From positions 37,482,728 to 37,546,727 of the forward strand of contig OX031069.1 in NCBI GenBank assembly GCA_943736015.1: a stretch of 64,000 bases of DNA. Reading direction: 5' to 3'. This document shows positions 10,421 to 20,707 of the stretch, piece after piece; the stretch's first letter is position 1; each line of letters starts with the position of its first letter. The notes under the pieces are model-generated. The model saw only the letters and a program-made list of their open reading frames with translations, did not search any database and was not told the DNA's origin. This stretch comes from Tridacna crocea. Its lineage: Eukaryota > Mollusca > Bivalvia > Cardiida > Cardiidae. The position numbers and the translations under genes are program-made.

Positions 10421-11025
10421 ACATGATTTCAATACATCTAATAATGTGTACACCGTTAAAGCCTGAAGGACGTAGCAATGCGATAAGGGCGGGTTTAAAA
10501 TGAAAATTAGGGAGTTGCCGTATTATGGCTGACATCAGACTTATTCGGTGTATATTTAACCCCTACCATTTGCTCCCGCCATTTTCCTTTGTCCGGTGTA
10601 CATTTAAAATAATAACGCGACCAATTTATCCTGCGAAAAATTAGTCCTAACTAGAAAAGTGGAAGTTTTAATCGGCTAACTTCCACTTTTCGACTTTGTC
10701 TTTTCTAGGTCGAAAAGTGGAAGTTTTATTGACAATTGTCATGTGAAAAACTTCCACTTTTCTATTTTTCGACCTAGCATTTTAAGGCGAAAAGTGGAAG
10801 TTAGTGCTTCCTAATTTCTACTTTTCTAGACAAACGTGAAGTCGAAAAGTGGAAAGTTTTATGACAATTGTCAGGTCAAAAACTTCAACTTTTCGACTTT
10901 TCGAGGTAACTTTTTTGCTAGAAAAGTGGAAGTTAGTGTGCCTAATTTCTACTTTTCGAGTTCCTCGTAGGTCGAAAAGTGGATGGCAGAAACAGGATTC
11001 CGTACTTTTGCGACGAGAGGTGGAT

Positions 11026-11520
11026 TTTATTATACTGCAAAGAAATTTCTCGTGATCTGATTGGTTAACATGCCGGAAACATATATCATGTTCCCTGGCA
11101 AAAACCACGTAAAACCAGTTTCCCTTTTAAGTGCCCGTAAACATCACTTCACGTGCAATACAACATCCACAATGGCGGCGTCGGTCGATCACCAGACTGC
11201 ACATTTATGCACCAAACTGCACGTTTTAGTGACGTCAGTTTCCAGTGACGTCAGTTTTCATTGAATTGGGGTTCACAGAAGGGAATTTCTGTTTCTTCAG
11301 CATACTCGATTTGTGAAATTATAAAACAGGAAAATTTCGCTGAACGCGCTTTGAAGGGGTAAAACTTTGCAGTATAATAAATTCTTATACGGTCAGGTTG
11401 CAGGGAACTTGGAAACTTGTTCACGGCTGTGGTGAATCATGTCGCCCGAGCCGAAGACTCGGGGCGACATGATTCACCACAGCCGTGAACAAGTTTCCAA
11501 GTCCCCTGCAACCTGACCGA
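11026..11520 (+). mobile_element. Family J repeat with CRE-like and YY1-like motifs and a 130-bp palindrome
   Basis: Begins TTTATTATACTGCAAAGAAA right after the foldback arm. At 11167-11180 it has CCACAATGGCGGCG (YY1-like core ATGGCGGC). At 11230-11237 and 11246-11253 it has TGACGTCA, the palindromic CRE/ATF site. It ends in a near-perfect palindrome (11390-11519) with arms GTCAGGTTGCAGGG / CCCTGCAACCTGAC and a GCCCGAG...CTCGGGGC tip. A second long copy (41385-41904, inverted) keeps the start, the YY1-like and one CRE-like site, and the palindrome; a short copy is at 19069. No frame in it looks coding. Confidence 0.75.
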
Positions 11521-11683
11521 ACAACTAATAAAGTACAGTGCACATGTTCCCATGTTGACCCAGGGCGATGTGATTTTTTATTCGATAGTTTTCACAAATA
11601 TAATCACAGATATCAACGGCTTGGAAGGATAAAGATAATTCTTGCTTGAACCCACATTACCATGATACTAAAACAAACTGTTT

Positions 11684-11878
11684 CAGGCCTGGCAAAGTTA
11701 CCACAATGCAAATGGAAAGTTACAAACAAAATGGATTTGTAAAAGCTTGTTTAATGTTGTGTAAGAATGAACAAATAATTACTGCTCCTTTAAAAAAAAA
11801 GACACACACACATCAAATTTATATTGTTTGTAACTTTCCATTTTGCATTGTGGTAATCTTGTTGCTTTAAGGCCCTCA
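11684..11878. mobile_element. Single-copy MITE-like inverted repeat (M)
   Basis: Left arm includes TTACCACAATGCAAATGGAA, right arm TTCCATTTTGCATTGTGGTAA; outer ends CAGGCCTGGCAA and AAGGCCCT also roughly mirror. No second copy seen in the window, and the target duplication is unclear. Confidence 0.6.
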
Positions 11879-12276
11879 AACTGCCAAATGTAAACAACTC
11901 GGGAGTCAAACTGGAAACGAATCTTAGTTTTAATTGTTTTAAAACTAACTTTGTTTATCATTTGACTAACAGAAGATTTTGAGCAGGGTAAGGTCAGGCA
12001 AATTTCACCAATTATGCGACTCTATCCCATATAGGGTTTGCAGTGTCAAGTAACTTTCAACATTGAACTGTTACATTAAACTTTCTGAAAGAAGCAACTA
12101 CAAAAAAGTCAAATAAATATTATTTTATTTGCTGAAAAAGACATATATGAGCTATGAATTGTGGTAAGGGCGTTCAATGAACATGCAAAGGATATCGATC
12201 AAGGATCTTGACCGAAACTTTTTGGTTTTGGTCAATTTCTGCTTCATGATTCAGTCTGACTTTGGACAAACTTCGT

Positions 12277-12484
12277 TTAACTCATAGGCTGCTAAGCGCG
12301 ACTCGTTGACCTTTTGCGGACAGTGTAGATCAAGATCGGAACGTGCAGTCTGATCTTGGATCTACACTGTCCGTGAAGGAGATAATTATTATTCCTAAAA
12401 ACACTACTTTGAAATATCGATATTTGGTTTTTCACAATAGAAATGAAAAAAATATGTTCTAGTTATTTAGTAGGATAAGGGTTA
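12277..12484 (+). mobile_element. Family C MITE, full length
   Basis: TTAACTCATAGGCTGCTAAG at the left, GGATAAGGGTTA at the right. The core has GACAGTGTAGATCAAGATC, then CGTGCAGTCTGATCTTGG and TCTACACTGTCC; the left arm of the inner hairpin is shortened. The CCCTTA-type termini and TTAA target resemble family B, suggesting the same class of transposase. Confidence 0.8.
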
Positions 12485-12814
12485 CTGAATCCATCATAAT
12501 GTGATGACTTACTTGCTATAATTCCATCACCGAGTCGGATTAAACTGCTTTTGCCAGAACGCCGATCATACTTCGTTTGCATTTGGCTATCTTATCAGTT
12601 ACAAAATAGCACAGTCAGCACTGTCTTCATAATTGACCATTTTGTCCTTGGTAGGTTTTTTTGTATCGAGTGTTTCAAACCTCACGTGGCCCGTAAACCC
12701 AATTCCCAGCATTTTTTTTCTTTAACAACAATAGAATATTATATGTCTCTTTGTACTAGCTTGATTCTATGGAGAGTAAATGAGAGCTTTTATGTTTTCA
12801 TCCATTATCCCTTT
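12485..12814. other. No recognised feature
   Basis: Contains an 88-codon frame (12551-12817) rich in Ile, Phe, Tyr and Cys with no recognised domain. Treated as chance. Confidence 0.45.
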
Positions 12815-12915
12815 TAGTACTGATTCTTATGATACCAAGACCAAACTTGGCTGATTATGTAGAAAGTGAAGACTAAGCAAAATCAGCCAAGGTCCAGTTT
12901 GATTTTGGTCTTAAC
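12815..12915. repeat. Small inverted repeat
   Basis: CCAAGACCAAACTTGGCTGA at the left pairs with TCAGCCAAGGTCCAGTTTG and TTTTGGTCTT at the right, around a ~40-bp loop. Confidence 0.6.
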
Positions 12916-13152
12916 TTAAATCATATTACTGGCATGAAAATGGACGTCGCCAAGCTTATGATATTTTTGTAGCATTTCTCCCGCAGAGCTTATTTTGAAC
13001 CTCAGCTTGTCTATTAGTTTGTCTTGTAGTTCCAATAAGCGGTCAAGCAGTAGTTATCTAGACCACTTTTCGATACACTGCGTACGTTTACGCAAATTAT
13101 TTTCGGATTGTATAAAGATATGAACTGATGTAAAAATATAAAAATATTAAAT

Positions 13153-13415
13153 GTGACCCGTCACGCGAAAAGGGACAATCTGGGAATTCCGTACAATCTA
13201 TTTGATGAAATTACAGATCAACGACAGTGCAGGACAAGTTAAGTTGATAGTTCAAAAGTGATTGCATAACAAGGTAGATTAACTACTTTTTATTTGGAAA
13301 CTGTCATAAAAGCGAAAAGTGTCGATCCTGGTCAGCCTGCGCAATTTGCGCAGTCTGATCAGAAATTATACTTTTCGCAATTCCAAGATTGGCCCCTTTT
13401 TGTGTGATGGTTCAC
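13153..13415 (+). mobile_element. Family A2 MITE
   Basis: TGACCCGTCACGCGAAAAGG at the left and CCCCTTTTTGTGTGATGG at the right form the terminal inverted repeat. The hairpin reads GTGTCGATCCTGGTCAGCC on the left with a decayed right arm. Shares AAGTTGATAGTTCAAAAG and ATTGCATAACAAGGTA with the copy at 38237. Confidence 0.8.
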
Positions 13416-14614
13416 AATTTCTCAAATTATGCAGTTTAGTGGAACTTGTTTTCAGACTTGAAGCCTGTCTACCTTAAGTGCGTACGCAAATTTCGGGCGT
13501 ATACAGCTTAGTTAAAGGCATACATGTACATTTGTTTTTTGTTGTTGCGGACTCTGTTCGTAAGAACTGGACCTAACTTTTTGCTTTTCAATAATGTGTG
13601 GACCAACCGTGTTTCATTTTTACCAAGACCGCTTACACACTATTTAGCATATCAGTACTTTCAGTACTTTGAATTACGTAATATATTGTTGCCGTGTTTT
13701 TGAGAGAGCCAACCAAAATGGACTTTTTAGGCACTTTTCTTGTATACATCTGTTTAGGTCGATAGTTTTTGCAAATTCAACCCCCCCCCCCCCTTTTCAA
13801 AGAGTATAAGCTCGACTTCAGTTATCTATTTAGACTTAGAGATCGACTATATTTATACTGTAGATAAATGGATGTTCTTGAAGGTTTTCATGTGAGGTTT
13901 TATCGCAAACTTCTCTATAAAAGGATCAGAGCATCTCTCTTTCTTATTGAAAAGTCTGCGTGAATAGAAAACATTTAATTACTTCTTTAATCTTAGTACT
14001 TCTGTACGTACAGTAGACAAATCGATAAAGATATGAAAAGAGTTGTAATCAGTGGTTTAGTTATTAGCTGGTTAGCTGATATATGTGTCCTTTATAACAA
14101 AAATATTGCCGAAGCCACACGTGAGGTCTATATTGAATATTCTTAAGCATTATTTTACATCGCAGAATTTCGAGAATCATACCGACTGTTCAACGAGAGG
14201 ATCTTTCTTTTTATTTATTCAAATCGGTATAAAAAAAAAACAGACACTTTTCAAGATATCTAGGAGCTTACATAGGCTTTGGAGAACTTAATAACATATT
14301 TGTGGACGAGTTTGACATTTTTTTATCTCAAAAGCGAATGAATGTCAGATTTTTCAGATCACGTAATGACGTTTTGCGAATTTTAGGTTAAAGATGCAAA
14401 ATGATACATGCACACGGGGTAACTTTCAAAGATAAAACGCTATTCACTAGAACTTTGAAATACCGATCTATAAAAATGATTTGACACATCAGGTGTTTGA
14501 AGTAAAGCAACGATTTGACCCCATAAAAAGCTTACCTGAAATTGTGTGAAACTCGAAAATTTGTATTGGGTATATTACATTGGCAACAAGGCATGTTGTG
14601 TGAGAGAAATTGAA
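13416..14614. other. No recognised feature over 1.2 kb
   Basis: A poly-C run lies near 13781-13794. The 68-codon frame at 14085-14291 is not supported by anything else. No repeat copies matched. Confidence 0.45.
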
Positions 14615-14840
14615 GCTCGGCCGGGTAGTTCATTGATTAACGTATTTGTCTCGTGACCTGGTGCTTGGGGGCTTCTCTGCGACAGTTGTTCCGTCTCTCA
14701 CCTCTGTTGTTGCGAGAAACGTAGTCATTGGCTTGGAAAATAACTTGTGTCAGGAAATGGTGACCGCGATTATATGACATGAGCTTTTAAAACGGTGCTA
14801 TATTCCAATACAAACCAACCAACAAGCAAACAAAGATAAT
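14615..14840 (+). mobile_element. SINE-1, degenerate copy
   Basis: CGGCCGGGTAGTTCATTGATT is a decayed tRNA-like head (A box region), then TCTCACCTCTGTTGTTGCGAG and GTAGTCATTGGCTTGGAAAA match the SINE-1 body, and CAATACAAACCAACCAAC is the tail. Confidence 0.7.
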
Positions 14841-15590
14841 AGTAGATTCCTACGCTACTGTATGAGCCTTTATCATACCGTGTGGTGTCTGTATGGAGGC
14901 CACATGGTTCTTTGTTGGTCTTCGATACAGAAGTTGAAGCTGTCAGTTTAGGAGTTTGTTACTTAGGCTATCTATTCTTAATCTTAATTCGCTTTGAAAC
15001 CTCTACAGAGTGAGTGGAATATAAAACCAAAAGTCCGTTGGGGTCCGTGCGGACCCTAGGCAATATCACTATCATTCCATATATCCCGCATGTTATATTC
15101 ACCTCAAACTTACATATTTCAATTGTGACAGAAAAGCCAAAAAAGAATAATACCAAAAGATGTTGATTTTCAGCAACTGAACTAACACAAATAATACTAT
15201 GAACATTTGTACAGAAGAAATCGAGAATGATACAAGTTTATGACTGGGATCAAACGAACCCTACTTGGTATAATTTTGTTTGGAAATGTGTCAGTAGCAT
15301 GAATGTTAAGATATCAACTTTGTCCCACTTGGCTGTGAGAAATTATGACTTGGCTTAGCCATGCCATATTAAAGATACATCATATATGCATGTAATACTG
15401 TAAGGGATAGAAAAAGACACAAGTGATCTGTTCTCATTTTAAAACCGGAAACGGAAACAACACCTACTTGGAGGCCTACAAAACCTCTAATGTACTTTCA
15501 ATCCGTCATAATCTGCGCAACCCTGCAGCCGTAAGGGGTAACATTTGTTACAAATATCATTATAGTTTCATAAAATAAGGATTAAAAGGG
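14841..15590. other. No recognised feature
   Basis: A small palindrome, GGGTCCGTGCGGACCC, sits near 15040-15056. Nothing else stands out. Confidence 0.45.
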
Positions 15591-15705
15591 TTAACTCTTT
15601 ACCAAATGGCAAACTTTTGGACTGGTCCGAACTGAGAGCATTTGCAGACGACAAAATAAATGTGACTGAAAAGTTAAAATTTGCCATGGGAAGGGTGGAA
15701 ACCCG
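15591..15705 (-). mobile_element. Family B MITE fragment
   Basis: TTAACTCTTTACCAAATGGC, then GCATTTGCAGACGACAAAAT; stops before the hairpin. Opposite in orientation to the neighbouring fragment at 15970, so the two are not one split copy. Confidence 0.75.
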
Positions 15706-15969
15706 CTTGAAAATGGTATAGATCTACATATTGTATCTTTAAATTCACCCACGACGTTTGATAGCATTAATATTTCAAGACACTGGTTTATTTAGTCTCC
15801 AAACGCATATCACCATTATGTTCAATGTTTCGCATCAAGGCCATTTCATAAAATAATCAGACTAAAGCCCTGTAATCGGATCATTTTTAATTATCAACAT
15901 CCGTTTTTCCTTTCATACATGAATATAAAAATGATTAGCTTCAGCTCTACCTTTTCCTAAAGATTCACG
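15706..15969. other. Spacer between two opposed B fragments
   Basis: No match found elsewhere in the window. Confidence 0.4.
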
Positions 15970-16167
15970 CGAGTCTTAGGAAGAAGCCCTTTGAAAATAT
16001 CGTGAGGAAAATGAGAAAATGCTGATAACCAGCATTTTCTCATTTTCCCAAAATGTTTTCTACCCTTTCAGAGACAAATTGTTTCATATTAGCAAAACCC
16101 TTTTTCTCGTCTGTAACAGCTTCGAATTTGAATGTGTGAAAAGTTTAATAAGTCGGCAAAGAGTTAA
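15970..16167 (+). mobile_element. Family B MITE, left end missing
   Basis: Starts in the GAAGCCCTTTGAAAATAT block, has a clean hairpin GAGAAAATGCTGATAACCAGC / its partner, and ends GGCAAAGAGTTAA. Confidence 0.8.
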
Positions 16168-16300
16168 ATGTTGAACTAATTTAATCAGACTCTACACGCA
16201 ATTGTGTATCACAATGAAAGTACAGAGAGTACTAAACCAACCCTTCTCTTTTTGAAGTTTATCTAGACCACGATTTAGAATATTCCAGCACTCGTGCTAC

Positions 16301-16702
16301 CATCTTCGCGAGCCAAGATTACGATCACTACGTGGATCTTAGCTTGGGTGATTGAGCCCGATTTCGAGATTCTTGCGATGCGCCCTCTATAGGATGCTGG
16401 TTATTACCCCCCTTTACATCATATTTCTAAAAGCAAATGAAATATCGTTTTACATATCGCTTACAAAAACCCATGAAGCGATAAGCAGACATCCACGTGG
16501 GTTTCCATGTTTACCTTCTATTCGAAAGGTAGCGACCTTGTTTTGTTTTTATCAAAGATGAAATGCTACGAGAGATTTCATTCGTTGCAGCTAGAGCTGG
16601 CTGCATCCAGTGAAAAAGCGTGTCGGCTGAATGTAAAAATCAAGCTCGATCCGCCAAAGGTAGAGTAGCGTAGTGAATCGTCAGCCTTGGCTTGCGAAGA
16701 TG
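16301..16702 (+). mobile_element. Element G, Mutator-like MITE, 9-bp target duplication
   Basis: 402 bp from CATCTTCGCGAGCCAAG to CTTGGCTTGCGAAGATG, a ~32-bp terminal inverted repeat. Flanked by TCGTGCTAC on both sides (16292-16300 and 16703-16711), a perfect 9-bp duplication. Two further copies, at 31503 and 48781, have their own duplications. The 69-71-codon frames in all three copies are in corresponding positions but differ in length and carry no recognised motif. Confidence 0.9.
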
Positions 16703-16797
16703 TCGTGCTACAAGAGAGAAGACGTCCACCTATTGGTGGATCTGGATTGCAAATCATTAAAAAACATTTGGACAATGGTATGACAAAAGACATATTG

Positions 16798-17011
16798 TGT
16801 GGTGTCCATGGTTGTGAGGTAGAGCGTCGGCCTCGTAACCAAATAGTGCAGAGTTCGAGACCCGGGAGCGGGTGTCAACACTGTGACTGTTCGTTGACCC
16901 ACACACTCAGCGCCAGTTTTGATCTAGTTCCCAGGAAGTAGAATCGAGAGAGATTCGTATAAGTTGTATGTACCTGTTTTTCAATCGATATGAAATAAAT
17001 ATGTTTAAACT
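16798..17011 (+). mobile_element. SINE-2, tRNA-derived
   Basis: Head TGGTTGTGAGGTAGAGCG (A-box-like) and GAGTTCGAGACC at 16851-16862 (B box). The body has AGTTCCCAGGAAGTAGAATC, and the 3' end reads AATCGATATGAAATAAATAT. Possible target duplication AAAAGACATATTG (16785) versus AAAAGATAATTG (17012), imperfect. Copies also at 32508 and 46369. Confidence 0.8.
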
Positions 17012-17024
17012 AAAAGATAATTGA

Positions 17025-17273
17025 CCTGTAACAGGCAAAAAAGGGCATTCAAGCATTTTCATAAAGCGTCGTTTCGGATCAGCCGGCGCAGTCCGCGTAG
17101 GCTAATCCGAAACGACACTTTCCGTTTCTATGTAATTTTCTGTTTTGCACAAGTCTACTGTATCACAAAATCTAATGTAAACGTAAAGTGCTGTCTCGGA
17201 TTAGACTGCGCAGGCTGATCCGAGACGACACTTTACGCAAATGTCCGAATGCCCCTTTTCGAGTGTTGCAAGC
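17025..17273 (+). mobile_element. Family A1 MITE with two hairpins
   Basis: CCTGTAACAGGCAAAAAAGG to TCGAGTGTTGCAAGCC. First hairpin TTTCGGATCAGCCGGCGC / GCGTAGGCTAATCCGAAA; the second, TCTCGGATTAGACTGCGC / GCAGGCTGATCCGAGA, is shortened at the tip. Confidence 0.85.
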
Positions 17274-17495
17274 CATATATTTTATCAAGCAAGTCATCAC
17301 ATCATTATTGGTCCATAAAATCCAATTCGTCTTACAAGCGATTGAGTCACGATGTAGCCTGTTCCCTTGAAATTTAGAAAATTGAACACAGCAAAACATT
17401 TCGACAAAGGTCAGCCTGCGTTGGACTGCGCTGGCTGACCTAGATCGATACTTTTTGTGGACTTCTTAAACGTCCTCTTCACGAAGCATTGCTCA
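17274..17495 (-). mobile_element. Family A3 MITE abutting A1
   Basis: Begins in the AAGCAAGTCATCACATCATT block typical of A3, has the hairpin AGGTCAGCCTGCGTTGGACT with partner GCTGGCTGACCT, and ends CACGAAGCATTGCTCA. The tip has GCGTT...GCGCT rather than the usual GCGCA. Confidence 0.75.
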
Positions 17496-17682
17496 TTTTC
17501 TTTTCTGTTTTTCCCCTCAATGAAATAGTGGATATTTTTCAACAAGGTATATACGAATTATTTCAAGTACAAAGGAACAATGATGGAATAAAAAACTGTC
17601 TAAAAACTCTGCTTGAATTAATGGTAAAGCTTTTGGAAAAGCAATCAAGCCCTACTGACCGTGATTTTTACTGGACGTGTCC

Positions 17683-17911
17683 TTAACTCATTACCACACA
17701 AGCCCTACCTTTGACGACCCTGAGAAAGAAGCTTTTAGAATACATTGTGGATAAAGGAGAACATGCTGGTAACCGACATTTTCTCCTTTTTCCATTAAGT
17801 TTTCTACCGTTTATAAAACAAGATTCAAGTTTTCAGCCCCATTTATTTTATCATCTTCAAATACTTTCGATTTGGAAAAAACTAAAATTTTGTCTTTTGG
17901 TAATGAGTAAA
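17683..17911 (+). mobile_element. Family B MITE
   Basis: TTAACTCATTACCACACAAG at the left; the right end GGTAATGAGTAA has one change from TTAA. Hairpin GAGAACATGCTGGTAACCG with partner ACATTTTCTC is slightly decayed. Confidence 0.85.
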
Positions 17912-18312
17912 ACAAAACACATTAGAAACTCTGACAAGTACTTGTAAAAAACAGGAAACGCATGAATAATGAATTGTCAATCCTAATATGACAAAGAATT
18001 CTTTAAACTGCATCCAGCGCAATTCAATCAATCCAAAAAAAAAAACGTGTACGATTGGAAATCGACACAGGGTGTTTGGAACATGGCGCTTTTTTCATTT
18101 GAGATTATGACCATGGAAAGAGCAACAAAAAAACTATTTTCCGTCGTACATGAACATGACCATCATCTGACTTATAATCAGGTCTGGCAATCTCGGCCGC
18201 TGTATATTTTAATAGACTCGCAGAGGAAAATTTATCAGCCCTTGTCATTCACAGATATCAGCAGAGATGAGTTGATTACATTTACCCATTTTTCCCGTAT
18301 TTTGCGTCTAGA
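17912..18312. other. No recognised gene
   Basis: A 100-codon frame (18047-18349) runs into the neighbouring tandem array. It has charged, mixed composition but no domain I can name and no clear splice sites. Confidence 0.4.
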
Positions 18313-18657
18313 ACTTAGTGAGAAATGTTCGACAATCGAAGTAAAATAATCTTTTGTGGGACAACTAAACAGCACAATCGATGTAAAAAACACGTTGCTG
18401 TTATAATTAAACGTCACAATCGATGAAAAAATACACCAGTTTGTTAGAATTAAACAGCACAATCGATGTAAAAATACTTTTGACTGTTACAATAAAACAG
18501 CAAAATCAAAGTAAAAATACTTTGTTGAGTTACAATAAATTAGCAGAATCGATGTAAAATTTCTTTGGTGTGTTACAATTAAACAGAAAAAATCAATGTA
18601 AGAATACTTTGGTGTGTTACAATTAATCAGCATAATCGTTACTTTGGTGTTTTACAA
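18313..18657 (+). repeat. 43-bp tandem array, about eight diverged units
   Basis: Unit close to AAACAGCACAATCGATGTAA followed by AAATACTTTGGTGTGTTACA and ATT. Units vary by substitutions and short gaps. Each carries a TTAA at the ACAATTAAAC junction. Confidence 0.85.
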
Positions 18658-18886
18658 TTAACCCTTTACCCCATAAGGCATTTCCATGGTATCTCTAAGT
18701 GACCCTAAATAACAGCAAGGATGAAGCCCTTTCTTATGTGTATCTGACACCTTTTGATAGCATAGAAAACATTGTGACAAAAGGTGAAATTGCTCGTCAC
18801 GAGCAATTTCACCTTTTGTCACAATGTTTTCCAATGGCTCCTTCAAGCAATGCGTCGAAATGAGTATCTGTGGAGTAAAGGGTTAA
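18658..18886 (+). mobile_element. Family B MITE, GCTCGTCACGAGC hairpin variant
   Basis: TTAACCCTTTACCCCATAAG to GGAGTAAAGGGTTAA, inserted at a TTAA at the edge of the 43-bp array. The hairpin is perfect, GTGACAAAAGGTGAAATTGC with an exact partner ending CCTTTTGTCAC. Other copies read GTGGGAAAAGGAG, so both arms changed together. Confidence 0.9.
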
Positions 18887-19068
18887 GGCAAGGTTGTTTT
18901 CTGTAAATTATAACGTGAAAAAGATGACCTCATGGTTGTTTGAGGCAGTAAATAGTAATTTACGTGTGTCAGGGAAACGTTAGATACATGCATAGTTTCT
19001 TACCTTGAAATTTAAATCCATGACTAGATATAAATACCTCGCAGAGACATTGCAAAGCTAATTCACTA
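18887..19068. other. No recognised feature
   Basis: Short spacer. Confidence 0.4.
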
Positions 19069-19326
19069 AACTGCACGTTTTACCAAGGTTTCAGTGACAT
19101 CAGTTCTTAATGACGTCATTCTTCATTGAGTTTGGGCACGGAGAAAGGAAAATATATTTAGTCAATGTCCTTTATTCATGAGGACATAAAATAGCTAAAT
19201 AAGCGTTGATATGGTAAAATTTGCAGTATGATAAATTTGTTATGCGGTCAGGTGGCAGGGAACTTGAAAACTTGTTCATGGCTGTTGCGAATCATGTCGC
19301 ATCGAGTCTCCTGCCACCTGACCGTA
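19069..19326 (+). mobile_element. Family J repeat, truncated
   Basis: AACTGCACGTTTTACCAAGG, then a TGACGTCA site (19111-19118), GCAGTATGATAAATTTG and the outer palindrome arms GGTCAGGTGGCAGGG / CCTGCCACCTGACC. The right inner arm of the palindrome is deleted. Confidence 0.75.
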
Positions 19327-19474
19327 CAACTAACTTTGTACCCAACTGTTGGATCTTGATTATCAATATCCAGTATCCTGCGAGAAATTTGGTCGATAGT
19401 TGACTTGGGTTAATCAAATACATGTATATGTAAAATATACATCGATTGAGAAACATCTATTTTACACTTCTCTC

Positions 19475-19627
19475 TTAACCCTTTACAACACAATCCCGGC
19501 TTTTAACACACCTGTGAAAGAAGCCTTTTGAAAACAAATTCTAATTCTTTAATCACACTTATTTTGTCGTCTGCAAAGGCTTTCATTTTGGGCCATTCTG
19601 AAATTTTGTCGTTTGGAAAAGAGTTAA
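19475..19627 (+). mobile_element. Family B MITE with central hairpin deleted
   Basis: TTAACCCTTTACAACACAAT to GGAAAAGAGTTAA, TTAA at both ends. The sequence jumps from AGCCTTTTGAAAACAA straight to the AATTCTTTAATCACAC right arm, losing the whole hairpin. Confidence 0.85.
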
Positions 19628-20545
19628 TACGGCTTCCAGGAAACCACACTGGTCAGTACTCGCGCTGAATGTCTGGACCGATGGACAGCCCCAAACTTAT
19701 AACCCGCTTACGGATATCGAATTTTGGCTCATTTGGTTTCGAGGCCCACGCTTTGTCCATAATGACAGATACCGCAAGCTTGAAAAGCATTTAGTGTTTC
19801 TTTTTTTTAGCAGTTATAAATATAGATAATTTGCAACTTGGCAAAATAGTGCATCCCACAAATAGAGATGCTGGAATCATAAATCCCAAGTAATGTGTCC
19901 TGTCATATTACAACGCTCCTTGCCGCCAACTCTTGTAAACTAGATGCAAATATTCCTAAAATCTCCCAATCTAATTTCAAATAATGCGGCTATGCATGTA
20001 ATAAAAGACACGTATTTTATCGTTACGTAATAAAAACAAAGTTGAAAATTTCCCTAGAAAGATGCAGAACCTAACATTTTCGGTGTATTAGCCTTGACAG
20101 GTATAGAAAATCTCTTGTTACACCCCCGGGATGAAATTTGTTACGAGTTAAAGCAGAAGATCGCTCGAAACCGTCACTACAATTATCGCGTTATTTTGTA
20201 AACCTAGAGACGAAAGTTTGTGACAATATCACGACTTCGAGAAAAAAGTATCAATCTTTTTTTTCCTATTTCTTGAATGTTTTCTGACTTTGCAAAACAT
20301 TTAGGTTTGCTAAATATAGGCTGGCATGTGTTGAAATTTTTTACCATGGGTCAATTTTCTGCATGTCAAAGGATCATTCTACTCCCAGATTATTTGAAGA
20401 AAAAAAGGTTTTATAGATATAGTGTTATGAATATGATAATTTACATGGTATTTTGGATCACGGAGATTTATAATAAAAAATGTGTTACTTTATTACATTG
20501 GATCTAAACTTAAAAAGCAATTTAAATTGATTTTTTAATAAGAAT
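19628..20545. other. No recognised feature over 0.9 kb
   Basis: No repeat family matched and no credible frame. The 76-codon frame at 20277 is A+T-rich chance sequence. Confidence 0.45.
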
Positions 20546-20707
20546 CCGGGGGTCTGTATTCACCAACCATTCTCAAGAATGTTCTTAGTCTTATTATGAA
20601 GGACTTCCTAGATTTCAAAGTAAAACAGTTTCTGATTGGCTGAAGTAAATCGTTAAGCCAGTTAGAAATCGTGTTATTGTCAGGGTTAGAAAATTTCAGC
20701 ATAAGAC

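Larger units (their letters stand above)
8571..11025. mobile_element. Foldback-like element with ~500-bp inverted arms
   Basis: The left arm (about 8571-9105) and the right arm (about 10538-11025) are inverted copies. Outer ends share GGAATCCTGTTTC and GCCATCCACTTTTCGACC; inner ends share GTTAGGACT and ACCGAATAAG. Each arm is itself built of many copies of ACTTTTCGAC and its complement GTCGAAAAGT, plus repeated GACAATTGTCA palindromes. Long inverted ends made of short sub-repeats are the signature of foldback (FB/Galileo-type) elements. The 1.4-kb loop holds no transposase frame but carries a B copy (9237), an A2 piece (9752) and an A1 copy (10180). The mirrored 64- and 68-codon frames at 8558-8752 and 10849-11055 are the same arm sequence read twice. 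Confidence 0.75.

Noticed and set aside
8558..11108. Near-identical 60-70-residue frames at both ends of this span, looking like a duplicated gene
   Set aside because: They are the two inverted arms of the foldback-like element; the residues come from ACTTTTCGAC sub-repeats.
16687..16941. 84-codon frame overlapping a tRNA-like region, possible true tRNA gene
   Set aside because: The A and B boxes belong to SINE-2, which recurs at 46369 with its own target duplication; the rest does not fold as a functional tRNA by inspection.
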